Source: Candidatus Latescibacterota bacterium
GTDB taxonomy: Bacteria; Latescibacterota; UBA2968
Length of the DNA stretch: 64,000 bases
Direction of reading: 5' to 3'
Assembly (NCBI GenBank): GCA_022821275.1
Contig: JAJEDY010000093.1
Coordinates: 1-64,000 of the forward strand
Both the position numbers and the translations under genes were made by a program. The notes beneath the pieces were generated by a model. It was not told the origin of the DNA. It searched no databases and saw nothing but the letters and a program-made list of their open reading frames with translations. The first letter of the stretch is position 1. Each line of letters opens with the position of its first letter. Positions 9,029 through 19,091 of this stretch are shown here, piece by piece.

Positions 9029-9956
9029 CGTGTCTGGCCGCGCCTAAAATCCCCGCGTCATCGCCCAATTCAGCAGAAACAATCTGCACGTATTCTTTTA
9101 CACCAACAGTACCGCGATCCCAAAAAGTTCGCATTGCCGGATCAAAAATCCAATCACCTGCCTGTGCCAATCCACCTGTTAGTGCAACGCGATCCACATT
9201 CAATACATTCACCAGACTCACCAGCCCCACACCGAGGAAAAAACCCGTCTCCTCAAACATCTGCATCGCAAAATCATCACCCACCTCTGCCGCTTGAAAA
9301 ATAACCTGTGTGGTCAAATCCTCGGCTTTCAGAGACGTCTCCGGCTTTTCCCCTTCAAGTCTTTCCAACGTACGGCGCACCATAGCCGTGGCAGATGCAT
9401 ACATCTCCAAACATCCAAAATTGCCACACGGACAGCGCGGCCCATTGTGGTCCACTGTAATATGCCCCACCTCGGCCGCATTGCCATTAAACCCGTGCAT
9501 AACCTTCCCCTCGCTAATCCATCCACCGCCAACCCCTGTACCCAGGGTCACGCACAAAAAGTGCTCAACACCTCGACCAGCCCCCAGCCATTGCTCGCCA
9601 TAAGCAGCCAAATTTGCATCATTATCCACCACCACGCCCAGACCGAGCAGCGCCTCCAGGCGATCCTTTAACCGCACACCGTGCATACACTGTAAATTCT
9701 CGGGCGATATGATCACACCTTCAAACGGATCTAATGGACCCGGCGCACCAACCCCGACACCCTGCACCTCTGACAGTGAAATCCCGCCATCCCGCGCAGC
9801 CGCACGCGCACATTCAACAATGCCTTCTACCACACCTTCGGCACCCAGATGCAATCGCGTCGGTCGTCGCGCTCTCCCCACAATCTCACCCGACGCTGTC
9901 ACAAGCCCCGCGCGCGTATTGGTGCCCCCTAAATCTATGCCAATCGTCAAACTCAT
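9006..9956 (-). CDS. ROK-family sugar kinase
   Basis: The 316-residue protein begins MSLTIGIDLGGTNTRAGLV, the ATP-binding signature of ROK kinases. The middle holds VVDNDANLAAYGE and a zinc-binding segment GHITVDHNGPRCPCGNFGCLE (CPCGNFGCLE gives the CxCGxxGCxE motif). This places it with glucokinase/N-acetylhexosamine kinase-type ROK enzymes rather than ROK repressors, as no N-terminal helix-turn-helix is present. Its ATG overlaps the eda stop codon (ATGA), so it is translationally coupled to KDPG aldolase. The final residues KVKSKK come from the repeat at 8987-9028 and are probably not functional. Confidence 0.92.
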   Translation of the reverse strand: MSLTIGIDLGGTNTRAGLVTASGEIVGRARRPTRLHLGAEGVVEGIVECARAAARDGGISLSEVQGVGVGAPGPLDPFEGVIISPENLQCMHGVRLKDRLEALLGLGVVVDNDANLAAYGEQWLGAGRGVEHFLCVTLGTGVGGGWISEGKVMHGFNGNAAEVGHITVDHNGPRCPCGNFGCLEMYASATAMVRRTLERLEGEKPETSLKAEDLTTQVIFQAAEVGDDFAMQMFEETGFFLGVGLVSLVNVLNVDRVALTGGLAQAGDWIFDPAMRTFWDRGTVGVKEYVQIVSAELGDDAGILGAARHAKVKSKK

Positions 9957-10594
9957 TTTTCCGCTCGCGCCTGTGCCACAGCATCTACAAACGACTTTGC
10001 CGTCGCCGCCAAAGAAGCCCAGTCTTTATTATCCACAGCCGTCTTATCGACCATCGCGCTGCCAGCCCCCACAGCCACCGCGCCATTTTTGATAAACTCG
10101 GGCGTTGTTTTGGCATCCACCCCACCTGTAGGCATGAGCTTCACCTGCGGCAAAGGACCCAGAATATCCTTAAAATAAGACGGACCTCCCACGCCAGCGG
10201 GAAACACCTTAACCACATCGGCTCCTGCTTGCCACGCCGTCAAAATTTCCGTGGGCGTAAACCCGGCGGGCATCACGGCCTTGCCATACCGCTTGCTCAT
10301 CTCAATCACCGCCGTATTCAAAATGGGACTCACCACATATTCTGCGCCGGATAGAATTGCTGCCCGCGCCGTCTCCGGATCGAGTACAGACCCCACCCCA
10401 ATAATCGTATCTTCCATCTTTGCCGACGCTTCTTCAATCACCTTCAGCGCACCCGGCACCGTCATCGTCACCTCAATCGCCACCACACCACCCTCGCGCA
10501 ACGCTTTTGACACATCCATCAACTGCGACGGATTATCTGCACGCAACACAGCGACCACACCGCAATCAATAATGCGATCTACAGTACTTGACAT
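9953..10594 (-). CDS. eda: 2-keto-3-deoxy-6-phosphogluconate aldolase
   Basis: The protein of 213 residues has the KDPG/KHG aldolase pattern: VVAVLRADNPSQ, the glutamate of GVVAIEVTMT, GVGSVLDPETA, FVVSP-like EYVVSPILN, AVMPAGFTPTEI, the Schiff-base lysine in DVVKVFPAG, and LMPTGGVD. It cleaves KDPG into pyruvate and glyceraldehyde 3-phosphate. The start at 10594 is preferred over an in-frame start 11 codons upstream because GGAGGAAAA lies directly before it and the upstream codons overlap a terminator hairpin. It follows the KDG kinase gene after a predicted terminator and overlaps the ROK kinase start. Confidence 0.93.
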   Translation of the reverse strand: MSSTVDRIIDCGVVAVLRADNPSQLMDVSKALREGGVVAIEVTMTVPGALKVIEEASAKMEDTIIGVGSVLDPETARAAILSGAEYVVSPILNTAVIEMSKRYGKAVMPAGFTPTEILTAWQAGADVVKVFPAGVGGPSYFKDILGPLPQVKLMPTGGVDAKTTPEFIKNGAVAVGAGSAMVDKTAVDNKDWASLAATAKSFVDAVAQARAEK

Positions 10595-10608
10595 TTTTCC
10601 TCCCCGCA

Positions 10609-10640
10609 AAATTAAACCTCTCTCCAAAATAGAGAGAGGC
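10609..10640 (-). terminator. Intrinsic terminator between kdgK and eda
   Basis: On the minus strand CCTCTCT pairs with AGAGAGG around a short loop and is followed by TTTAATTTT. It lies just after the kdgK stop and before the eda start, so it probably reduces read-through between the two genes. Confidence 0.6.
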
Positions 10641-10670
10641 GTTATGTTATTGGCGCATTCATCTCAGACT

Positions 10671-11714
10671 CTACCGTCTAATCCGCGCACTCTCACCCTT
10701 CATTGCACTCTCGGCTTCCTCACGCGTAGCCCAGTTCACATCCCCCGGGAACGTATGTGCCAGCGCCGAATAAGCCCCTGCGAAATCCACGATATCCTGC
10801 GCTGGCTCGCCCTCGAGCACCCCGGCAATAATACCCGCTGAAAAATTATCGCCACCACCCACGCGATCCACCATCTCCAAATCTTCATAAATGCGCGAAA
10901 AATAAAACTCACTGCCATCGTAAAGCAGCGTACGCCAGTCATTCAGCAACCCGGTCTTCGCAACGCGCAGAGTTGTGCCCACAAGCGTCACATTGGGATA
11001 TTGCGATACGGCCTTGCGCGCGACATCTTTATAACTCTCCGGATCCAGCGCGTCGTAATCGCCCGACGTGCCTTCGGCTTTAAGCCCCATCGTCTTTTCA
11101 AAATCCTCTTCATTGCCAATAAGCACCTGCACATGCGGAATACACTTTGCAATCGTCTCCTGTGCTTGTTCTGCGCTCCACAATTTGGATCTGAAATTGA
11201 GATCAAAACTCGTAGTCACACCTGCATTGCGGGCTGCTACCAGCGCTTCTACGGTGGCCTCTGCCGCACCTTCGGACAACGCGGGCGTAATCCCACTGAC
11301 GTGAAACCACTTGCTCCCTTCAAAAATAGGTGCCCAATCCACCATCCCGGACTTAATATTCATAATCGCGGTATGGCCTCTGTCATACGTCACCGCACTC
11401 GCACGCGGTCCCACCCCCACTTCCATGTGATAAAATCCATTGCGCTCAAGCCCCACACCATCAAAATCCGTCCACAAAATATTGGACATATCCACCCCGT
11501 GCTCGCGCCCCTTGTTGCGAATAATCCAACCCGTCCAATTATCGACCAACCGGGACACCCACGCCGCCGTCAATCCCAAATGCGCGCAACCGACTGCGAC
11601 ATTGTATTCTCCCCCACCGATCTCGACATCGAGTTTACTCGCATTCTCCAATCGGCGGTATTCTGGCGAAGACAACCGAATCATCGCCTCGCCAAAAGTC
11701 ACGACATCGTACAT
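10671..11714 (-). CDS. kdgK: 2-keto-3-deoxygluconate kinase (PfkB family)
   Basis: This PfkB-family sugar kinase (347 residues) starts MYDVVTFGEAMIRLSSPEY and shows VEIGGGEYNVAVGCAHLGL, the substrate-binding region, and the C-terminal signature VGGGDNFSAGIIAGVLEG with the catalytic aspartate in GGGDNF. The RLSSP start and overall pattern fit 2-keto-3-deoxygluconate kinases, and the KDPG aldolase gene directly downstream supports that: the pair converts KDG to pyruvate plus glyceraldehyde 3-phosphate. The start at 11714 has GGAGG 6 bases before it. A longer in-frame start at 11777 would translate an upstream repeat and is rejected. This is the exit route for unsaturated uronates released by heparinase-type lyases. 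Confidence 0.9.
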   Translation of the reverse strand: MYDVVTFGEAMIRLSSPEYRRLENASKLDVEIGGGEYNVAVGCAHLGLTAAWVSRLVDNWTGWIIRNKGREHGVDMSNILWTDFDGVGLERNGFYHMEVGVGPRASAVTYDRGHTAIMNIKSGMVDWAPIFEGSKWFHVSGITPALSEGAAEATVEALVAARNAGVTTSFDLNFRSKLWSAEQAQETIAKCIPHVQVLIGNEEDFEKTMGLKAEGTSGDYDALDPESYKDVARKAVSQYPNVTLVGTTLRVAKTGLLNDWRTLLYDGSEFYFSRIYEDLEMVDRVGGGDNFSAGIIAGVLEGEPAQDIVDFAGAYSALAHTFPGDVNWATREEAESAMKGESARIRR

Positions 11715-11730
11715 ATAGTCCTCCAAAAAA

Positions 11731-11828
11731 AGAAGTAAGAAGTGAGAAATGAGAAGTGAGAAGTCCCCCAACACCATCCCAGAGCGGGTGCTTCTTCACC
11801 CTTCACACTTCCTACTTCACACTTCATT
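11731..11828. repeat. Second inverted pair of heptamer-type repeats
   Basis: Left arm 11731-11764 repeats the pattern GAAGTGAGAAAT/GAAGTGAG; right arm 11791-11828 repeats CTTCACACTTCCTACTTCAC. The arms are roughly complementary and flank a short GC-rich centre. The element sits between two genes on the same strand and begins 1 base from the stop of the zinc peptidase gene. Same family as 8884-9028 and 60744-60814. Confidence 0.7.
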
Positions 11829-12509
11829 CTATTCATCCGATCCGCCCAAAAAACCCGCCATCCACAACAAGCGCAACAACTCCAAAATCGCCACCAGTGC
11901 TGATGCGACATAAGTCAGCGCGGCGGCATTCAAAACCTTGCGCGAAGCGGGGATCTCCTCAGGCGTCAAATATCCGCCATCTGCCAGAATCTGAATGGCC
12001 CGACTGCTCGCATTAAACTCAACTGGCAGGGTGACAATACTAAAAACCACAGCCGCAGAAAAGAACACAATACCCAAAAACAGCAGTTCAAATATGCTGA
12101 AAAGTGCCCCGGCAATAATGAAAATCCACGCCGCCTTCGATCCCAAATTAGCCACCGGAACCAGGCTCGTCCGAAGAGACAGGGGCACATATCCCTGCGC
12201 GTGTTGAAACGCATGCCCGGCTTCGTGAGCAGCCACGCCAATCGCGGCTAAGGAGCGATTTCCGTACACACTTTCCGACAGACGCAACATGCGATCTCTC
12301 GGATCATAGTGATCTGTCAAATGTCCATGCACAGGCTCCACACCCACGGGCAAACCGCCACGACGCAAAATATCTCGCGCAACCTGATCTGCCGTCGCAC
12401 CGCTTCGCGCAACAAATTCATCGTACTTGCGAAACGTGCGCTTCACCTTAAATTGTGCCCACAGCGTAATGGCTATTCCTATAAACATCACCATCAAACC
12501 TACCAGCAT
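11829..12509 (-). CDS. Membrane zinc metallopeptidase, YugP-like
   Basis: The 226-residue protein matches the YugP/Zn_peptidase_2 family. There is an N-terminal membrane helix (LVGLMVMFIGIAITLWAQF), the SGATADQVARDIL region, DHYDPRDRMLRLSESVY, the zinc motif HEAGHAFQHA near residue 105, and two or three further hydrophobic helices. The function of the family is not established. AGGAGG lies 8 bases before the ATG. It is downstream of fmt and yajC on the same strand, a housekeeping context. Confidence 0.9.
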   Translation of the reverse strand: MLVGLMVMFIGIAITLWAQFKVKRTFRKYDEFVARSGATADQVARDILRRGGLPVGVEPVHGHLTDHYDPRDRMLRLSESVYGNRSLAAIGVAAHEAGHAFQHAQGYVPLSLRTSLVPVANLGSKAAWIFIIAGALFSIFELLFLGIVFFSAAVVFSIVTLPVEFNASSRAIQILADGGYLTPEEIPASRKVLNAAALTYVASALVAILELLRLLWMAGFLGGSDE

Positions 12510-12530
12510 GACCAGTTCCTCCTGAAACAG

Positions 12531-12558
12531 TTGTCAGTTATCAGTTATCGGTTGTCAG
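12531..12558. repeat. Short heptamer tandem repeat (CAGTTAT type)
   Basis: The sequence TTGTCAGTTATCAGTTATC repeats a 7-base unit between the zinc peptidase and fmt genes. Related single units occur near 3727. Confidence 0.6.
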
Positions 12559-12574
12559 CCTTCGCGTCTCACCA

Positions 12575-13504
12575 TTAACCAAATTTTTCGCCAACCTCAA
12601 TGCGATATCCCCGCACAAAATCAGCGCCAGACATGCGTTTTTTACCTGCCGGTTGCACCTCGTCCAGCGCAAGAACGCCTTCACCTGTTCCCACAATAAG
12701 TCCGCGTTTCCCATCTGCGCCAATCACAGTACCCGCTTCTCCCTGCCCCGTGTCAACTGTTGCCCTGTGAACCTTCAACAGTTTATCGCGCCAGAGTGTA
12801 AACGCCCCCGGAAAAGGATTGGTTCCCCGAATGAGATTGCGAATATCTCCAGCATCTTTCGACCAATCAATCCCGCCATCTTCTTTCTCTAATTTTGGAG
12901 CGCGACTCACCCCTCCATCCTTCTGCGGCACGGGAATAACAGAACCATCTGCCATGCCATCAACAGCCCGAATGAGCAACTCTGCGCCCTTCACCTTCAA
13001 CCGCTCATACAGTTTACCCGCCGTCTCATCGTCCCCAATCGCCACCTTTTGCTGAATTAAAACATCGCCGGCATCCACGCGCGGCGACAGTTGAAAAATG
13101 GTCACACCAGTCTCAGTCTCACCATTGATAATCGCCCATTGAATCGGCGCTGCCCCGCGGTATTTGGGCAACAGAGATGGGTGGACATTCACAGATCCCA
13201 ATTTGGGAATCGCCAGCACAGAACGCGGCAAAATCAGAAAAGCCACCACTGCAAATAAATCCGGTTCCAGAGCCTGCAACTGCGCGTGAAAATTCTCATC
13301 TCCAAGCGATTCGGGTTGCAAAACCGGCACATCCAACCCCAGCGACACAACCGCAGCCTTCACATCGGTTGGTTGCATCTGCTGCCCCCGACCGCGTGGC
13401 CTATCTGGCCGCGTCACCACGCCCACAAGATCATGACCGCTTTGAGCCACACCCACAAGCGACGGCACCGCAAAATCGGGCGTGCCCATAAACACCACCC
13501 TCAT
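12575..13504 (-). CDS. fmt: Methionyl-tRNA formyltransferase
   Basis: The protein (309 residues) formylates initiator methionyl-tRNA using 10-formyl-THF. Diagnostic sequences are MRVVFMGTPDFAVPSL, VVTRPDRPRGRGQ, the formyltransferase core LILPRSVLAIP...SVNVHPSLLPKYRGAAPIQ containing the catalytic asparagine and histidine, and GVTIFQLSPRVDAGDVL. The C-terminal domain has IRGTNPFPGAFT and ends near GYRIEVGEKF. The start is placed at the ATG of MRVVF; an in-frame TTG two codons upstream is less likely. The gene follows yajC with 21 bases between, consistent with a tgt-yajC-fmt run. Confidence 0.96.
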   Translation of the reverse strand: MRVVFMGTPDFAVPSLVGVAQSGHDLVGVVTRPDRPRGRGQQMQPTDVKAAVVSLGLDVPVLQPESLGDENFHAQLQALEPDLFAVVAFLILPRSVLAIPKLGSVNVHPSLLPKYRGAAPIQWAIINGETETGVTIFQLSPRVDAGDVLIQQKVAIGDDETAGKLYERLKVKGAELLIRAVDGMADGSVIPVPQKDGGVSRAPKLEKEDGGIDWSKDAGDIRNLIRGTNPFPGAFTLWRDKLLKVHRATVDTGQGEAGTVIGADGKRGLIVGTGEGVLALDEVQPAGKKRMSGADFVRGYRIEVGEKFG

Positions 13505-13525
13505 CGCCAATCTTCACCTTTCTAA

Positions 13526-15116
<1,591 letters not shown>

Positions 15117-15224
15117 CTAAAAACAATCGCTAAGAAGAAACGCGATCAATATAACATCCCGTCTCTTATCCTGCAAGCCCGTAACACCCAAGTCCTTTTA
15201 GGCCTGTGCTTCCTTCTCTCTTCT

Positions 15225-16466
15225 TTACTTACTCTCCACTTCATTCACTGCTTCTTCAGCCAGCACAAAGACAAACCCCTGCTCTGCCAACTCGGGTAAC
15301 ATGCGTTGCAGTGCCTGTAGTGTATAGGGTTTTACATGCCCAATACCAATCACCGTGCCTTCATGCCGTGCGCGTTCAGCGAGTCTGTACAGTCGCTTGA
15401 CCACCGCATCCTCATCTTCGACAATATCCAAAAACATCGCATTGCGACCACTTGGAATACCCATATCCCGCGCGATTGCATAAGCTACTGATCGGGATGA
15501 CGTGACACTATCCACAAAAAAGAAACCCCGCTTTTCCACGACTCCCAACACCGTTTTCATCGCTGCAAAATTTTGTGTTAAGCGAGACCCCATGTGATTG
15601 TTCATCCCCTTTGCATGGGGCACGGATGCAAGAGCATTCTGAGTCAACTCCGCGATCTTTTCCGGCGCGTAATCCAAAAAAATCGCATTGGGACCTGGAT
15701 CGCGCGCTGGATAGTCTATCGGCTCCATAGGCAAATGAACCATCACGCCGTGATTTTTTTCAATCGCCTGTTGCGCTATCCAGGCCGTATGCTTCTCCCC
15801 GGGAAAAATCGAAAACGTAATCGGCTGTGGCAACTCACAAAAGGACAGAATCAAATCCCGTTCCTGATATCCAAAATCATCGATCACAATGGCAATGCGA
15901 CCCGCGAGGCGTTCGAGTTCTTTAATTTTCTCAAACCTGAATAAATTGGTCTGCTTATCATTCAACCCCACGCGAAGCCACAACTTATTACCCCGTCGGT
16001 CTTCGCTACCTTCAATGACTGCCCCACCCAATTCATGCGCCAGATGGGTCAAAGACAGATTGCAAAGAGCCAGTGGCAAAGCATCGGGCACTTTCGACTG
16101 CACTTCCCAACGCAAATGGGGATCCTCGCCTTTGGACAAACGCACCTCTTTAATCACTTCAGGAGGAACCCCCAGACCGATCAACACATTTTTTGCCTGC
16201 ACGACCATCGTATCGGCAAATGCGACAGTATCATTGGGACCGGCTTTCCATCTGGGCGTCTCTTCTACGGGACGTGCATATTCGACCGACTGTGGTCGCA
16301 AAAAATATGACCGCAGTCGCCAAAAATACGATCGCGGTAGCCAAAAATAGGCAGCCAATCCACCGGCGATCAGAATTATTATAACACAGGGCACAACCCA
16401 TAACCGACGAGATCGCCGCTTGCGAGCCATTTCCAATGGTCTTTTTTGAGACAAACGTTTCGCCAT
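15225..16466 (-). CDS. Divergent polysaccharide deacetylase family protein (YibQ-like)
   Basis: The 413-residue protein has a basic N-terminus and one membrane helix (LWVVPCVIIILIAGGLAAYF), then a periplasmic divergent polysaccharide deacetylase domain from about residue 190. That domain contains IAIVIDDFGYQ, HGVMVHLPMEPIDYP, GMNNHMGSRLTQ, FFFVDSVTSSRSVAY and GHVKPYTLQAL, as in YibQ-type proteins. Between helix and domain is a tandem repeat of the motif RSYFW/RSYFL encoded by a 21-base repeat at 16296-16350. The family probably acts on glycan strands, often near division or envelope genes; the substrate is unproven. It lies 10 bases downstream of the peptidase M50 gene. Confidence 0.9.
   Translation of the reverse strand: MAKRLSQKRPLEMARKRRSRRLWVVPCVIIILIAGGLAAYFWLPRSYFWRLRSYFLRPQSVEYARPVEETPRWKAGPNDTVAFADTMVVQAKNVLIGLGVPPEVIKEVRLSKGEDPHLRWEVQSKVPDALPLALCNLSLTHLAHELGGAVIEGSEDRRGNKLWLRVGLNDKQTNLFRFEKIKELERLAGRIAIVIDDFGYQERDLILSFCELPQPITFSIFPGEKHTAWIAQQAIEKNHGVMVHLPMEPIDYPARDPGPNAIFLDYAPEKIAELTQNALASVPHAKGMNNHMGSRLTQNFAAMKTVLGVVEKRGFFFVDSVTSSRSVAYAIARDMGIPSGRNAMFLDIVEDEDAVVKRLYRLAERARHEGTVIGIGHVKPYTLQALQRMLPELAEQGFVFVLAEEAVNEVESK
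16296..16350. repeat. 21-base tandem repeat inside the deacetylase gene
   Basis: About two and a half copies of a 21-base unit (core CAAAAATACGATCGCGGTAG) encode repeated RSYF motifs just after the membrane helix of the YibQ-like protein. Confidence 0.6.
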
Positions 16467-16475
16467 TCTACAGAC

Positions 16476-17453
16476 TCAGTAAATCTGGATCGGATCGGGA
16501 ATAAAACACAAAACAAAAATAGCCAGCGATGCGTATCCAATCCATCGCCGGGCGGGATCCAGTTCAACATCGAAATTTGCAAGCGGCGGATGATGCCTTC
16601 CCATCAGCGCAGCCAGCCCCAACCACACCAGCCAACCTACCCACCGGGAATCATACCAGGCCCTGAACACAGATTCTGCATCCCACCAGTGGTAAGGCGG
16701 TGCCAATAACCACATCAATGCCAGCCCCACCATTGTCGCCCGAGAAATTAACCGGTGTTTCTCACCAAAAATCGCATAGACAATATGCCCGCCATCAAAT
16801 TGTCCCATCGGCAACAAATTCAACACTGTTACAAACAACCCCAACCAGCCCGCAAAAGCCACGGGATGCAGCATCACATCATAACCCGTGGGCAGATCAC
16901 CGATAACCCCTATGCCCAACCCGCGCGACAACAGGGAATCGCCCAATGTCAACACGCCGCCTTCTGGCATATCGCGTACTGCAATTACTTCCGACATGTG
17001 CAGACCAACAATCAACGCAATCACAGACATCACAAACCCGGCAATAGGACCAGATGCGCCGATATCGATAAGCGCCCGCCGGTTCGGAATCTGAGATCGC
17101 AACTTGATCACTGCACCCAGAGTTCCAATAAACGATGGAAATGGAATAAAGTAGGGTAATGACGCGCGCACGCCCCACCAGCGCGAAGTCACATAATGCC
17201 CCATCTCGTGTACGCCCAAAATAATCAGCAATGTCGCGGAAAACGGCAAGCCATAGACCAGATAACGCGGATCGACCAGAATATACCAGCTATCGGGCAT
17301 GGAGACCATTTGCGGCGACATAAACATCCCCGCCACCGTCGTCGTGTACGCAGTTGCCAAAAACAGCCCAACATGCAGTCTCAAATTCTCCTGCGTCCTG
17401 GGCAAAGCCGTCTGCGAGGAAAAATACCGATTATCATTCAAATCGTCTGACAC
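16476..17453 (-). CDS. Site-2-type intramembrane metalloprotease (peptidase M50)
   Basis: The 325-residue multi-helix protein carries HEMGHYVTSRWWG, the HExxH zinc site in a membrane helix, and NLLPMGQFDGGHIVYAIFG, the second conserved motif with the NPDG-like metal ligand (here QFDGG). About seven hydrophobic segments are visible. The arrangement and length match the EGY/S2P-like branch of M50 peptidases with unknown substrates. The start is a GTG preceded by GGGAGCGATT. It is followed closely by the YibQ-like deacetylase gene. Confidence 0.9.
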   Translation of the reverse strand: MSDDLNDNRYFSSQTALPRTQENLRLHVGLFLATAYTTTVAGMFMSPQMVSMPDSWYILVDPRYLVYGLPFSATLLIILGVHEMGHYVTSRWWGVRASLPYFIPFPSFIGTLGAVIKLRSQIPNRRALIDIGASGPIAGFVMSVIALIVGLHMSEVIAVRDMPEGGVLTLGDSLLSRGLGIGVIGDLPTGYDVMLHPVAFAGWLGLFVTVLNLLPMGQFDGGHIVYAIFGEKHRLISRATMVGLALMWLLAPPYHWWDAESVFRAWYDSRWVGWLVWLGLAALMGRHHPPLANFDVELDPARRWIGYASLAIFVLCFIPDPIQIY

Positions 17454-17508
17454 AATCGCTCCCTATAAAACAGGTGAAACGACCACCTACCCCACCAGCC
17501 CTATTTTT

Positions 17509-17538
17509 CATCTGCGTGCATCTGCGTGCATCTGCGGA
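17509..17538. repeat. 10-base tandem repeat (CATCTGCGTG)x3
   Basis: Three head-to-tail copies of CATCTGCGTG (the last imperfect) occur between the M50 peptidase and PorV-like genes. It is related in sequence to the widespread ACAGATG-type intergenic repeat also present at 26214. Confidence 0.65.
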
Positions 17539-17546
17539 TCACACTT

Positions 17547-18431
17547 CTACCTTATCCCCACAGCAATGCGATGCGAATCGCCCAACCCCTGCGATGCGGG
17601 GACAAAAGCGTAATCCACTCGCAAGTTGCGTCGCGTGATACCCAGTCCAAAAGACAACATGCGCGTATCGTGCCCGGTTTGAATTCCACCGCGCAAAAAC
17701 AGCTTGCCCATAACCCCGTATTCCAAACCGAAATTTGTACCCTTATTGCCCACTGCTGGCAGGCGAAAATCGGCTGTTGCTATCCACGTGCGCCAGAACC
17801 ACGCCGCCCCCATGCGAAACACCCGGGGCAAAGGGATGCGCTCCTGGTCCAACCGCGCCATCCGTCCCAAATTTCGATACGACGCCCCCAGCATCAAGTT
17901 CTCTGACAGGCGATACAACGCGCCGCCATCTCCGCTCATTCCCCACGCACTCTCTGGCCCGATATTTTCATGCAATGCCCGAATCGAAAACCCCATATAG
18001 ATTCGCTGCCCTATCTTCTGTGCATAAGACAACCCCACACTGAGATCGTAAACGCTAAACGTGCCCGCAGGCGTCGCCGTCGGTTCGCGCCGCGCTTCCA
18101 ATCCCCCGGCCCCATAAACACCCAAATTCAGTGCAAGACCGCGTCTATCATTGCCATAAGCCCAGCCGCCATACCCCTGCTTGATCCCCTGGAATGATCG
18201 GTGGTGCGCCAGGATAAAATGTTTGCCCTGCATAGCCGCCACGCCTGCCGGATTCCAAAACGCCGCAGTCTGCTCACCCACCACAGCGGTCTGCGCCTCA
18301 CCCATCGCAGCAGCACGCGCACCAACCCCCTCGCGCAACAGCACAAAACCGGCCTTGTGTGCCGAAGCACTGGCCTCAGCAGAAAATAAGCAATATGTCA
18401 CAAGAAAAATACCGAAAACAACGCACTTCAC
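17547..18431 (-). CDS. PorV/PorQ-like outer-membrane beta-barrel protein
   Basis: A GTG at 18431 has AGGAGG 5 bases before it and gives a signal peptide (VKCVVFGIFLVTYCLFSAEASA), so this start is preferred over the longer frame. The mature protein of ~270 residues begins with the family pattern GFVLLREGVGARAAAMGEAQTA and NPAGVAAMQG, then alternating amphipathic strands (for example YGGWAYGNDRRGLALNLGVY) and ends IAVGIR, a typical barrel terminus. The family includes PorV/PorQ and related UPF0164 proteins, some linked to type IX secretion. No other type IX components are visible nearby, so the function remains open. Confidence 0.85.
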   Translation of the reverse strand: MKCVVFGIFLVTYCLFSAEASASAHKAGFVLLREGVGARAAAMGEAQTAVVGEQTAAFWNPAGVAAMQGKHFILAHHRSFQGIKQGYGGWAYGNDRRGLALNLGVYGAGGLEARREPTATPAGTFSVYDLSVGLSYAQKIGQRIYMGFSIRALHENIGPESAWGMSGDGGALYRLSENLMLGASYRNLGRMARLDQERIPLPRVFRMGAAWFWRTWIATADFRLPAVGNKGTNFGLEYGVMGKLFLRGGIQTGHDTRMLSFGLGITRRNLRVDYAFVPASQGLGDSHRIAVGIR

Positions 18432-18542
18432 AAAGACCTCCTGATATAGAAATGCTCCAAAACCCAGCGTACCGAATAAGAGTAAGCAAACGGGCAAAAT
18501 GTGTCAACCACCCATTAGTAAAATGGACCATCCCAAGCACAA

Positions 18543-18571
18543 TTGACAGTCTCTTATTTCCTGTTTAAATT
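18543..18571 (+). promoter_or_regulatory. Strong predicted sigma70 promoter for the FKBP gene
   Basis: A perfect TTGACA and TAAATT are 17 bases apart, 25 bases upstream of the ATG at 18596. Confidence 0.6.
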
Positions 18572-18595
18572 GTGCAGACACTCATAGGGGGCATC

Positions 18596-19030
18596 ATGGC
18601 ACAAGCAGAAATTGGCGACCGCGTCCAGATTTATTACAAGGGCATCCTGGAAGACGGAACCATAGCCGAAGGCACGCCTGAGAACGAACCATTTGAATTT
18701 ACAGTCGGAGACGAATCTGTAAAAGACATATTCACACGCCTTGTAAACGGCATGGAAGAAGGCGATTCTCGTACGGTGATCCTATCCCCGGAAGATGCGT
18801 TTGGTCCCTATAATCCGGACTTTGTAATCGAAGTTGCGCGATCAAAATTTCCTCCCGATGCACTCCTTGAAAAAGGAATGCGTATGGAAGTGCAGTCCGA
18901 CCCAAATGGTACACCCATCGAGGTATCCGTCAAAGAAATAACATCCCAAACAGTGACATTAGACGGTAATCATCCCTTTGCCGGTCAAGAAATCACCATG
19001 ACGATTCAGTTATTAGAGATCGTGGTTTAA
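18596..19030 (+). CDS. FKBP-type peptidyl-prolyl isomerase, SlyD-like
   Basis: The protein of 144 residues has the FKBP pattern of SlyD/FkpB: GDRVQIYYKGILEDGTIAEGT, FEFTVGDES, NGMEEGDSRTVILSPEDAFGPYNPDFV, then the inserted-flap region and VTLDGNHPFAGQEITMTIQL. The LDGNHPLAG-type motif is highly characteristic of SlyD. The histidine-rich metal-binding tail of E. coli SlyD is absent. Role: cytoplasmic prolyl isomerase/chaperone. The ATG at 18596 follows AGGGGG; an upstream in-frame ATG lacks a site. The gene marks the edge of an AT-rich island on its right. Confidence 0.93.
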   Translation: MAQAEIGDRVQIYYKGILEDGTIAEGTPENEPFEFTVGDESVKDIFTRLVNGMEEGDSRTVILSPEDAFGPYNPDFVIEVARSKFPPDALLEKGMRMEVQSDPNGTPIEVSVKEITSQTVTLDGNHPFAGQEITMTIQLLEIVV

Positions 19031-19091
19031 TTGTACGAACGCATTGCCAAAATAAAAAAATCATCTGTGAAACTTCTGGAGATCTCAAAAC

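Noticed and set aside
11731-11828. CRISPR-like repeats
   Set aside because: The units are degenerate heptamers without regular unique spacers, and no cas genes are near.
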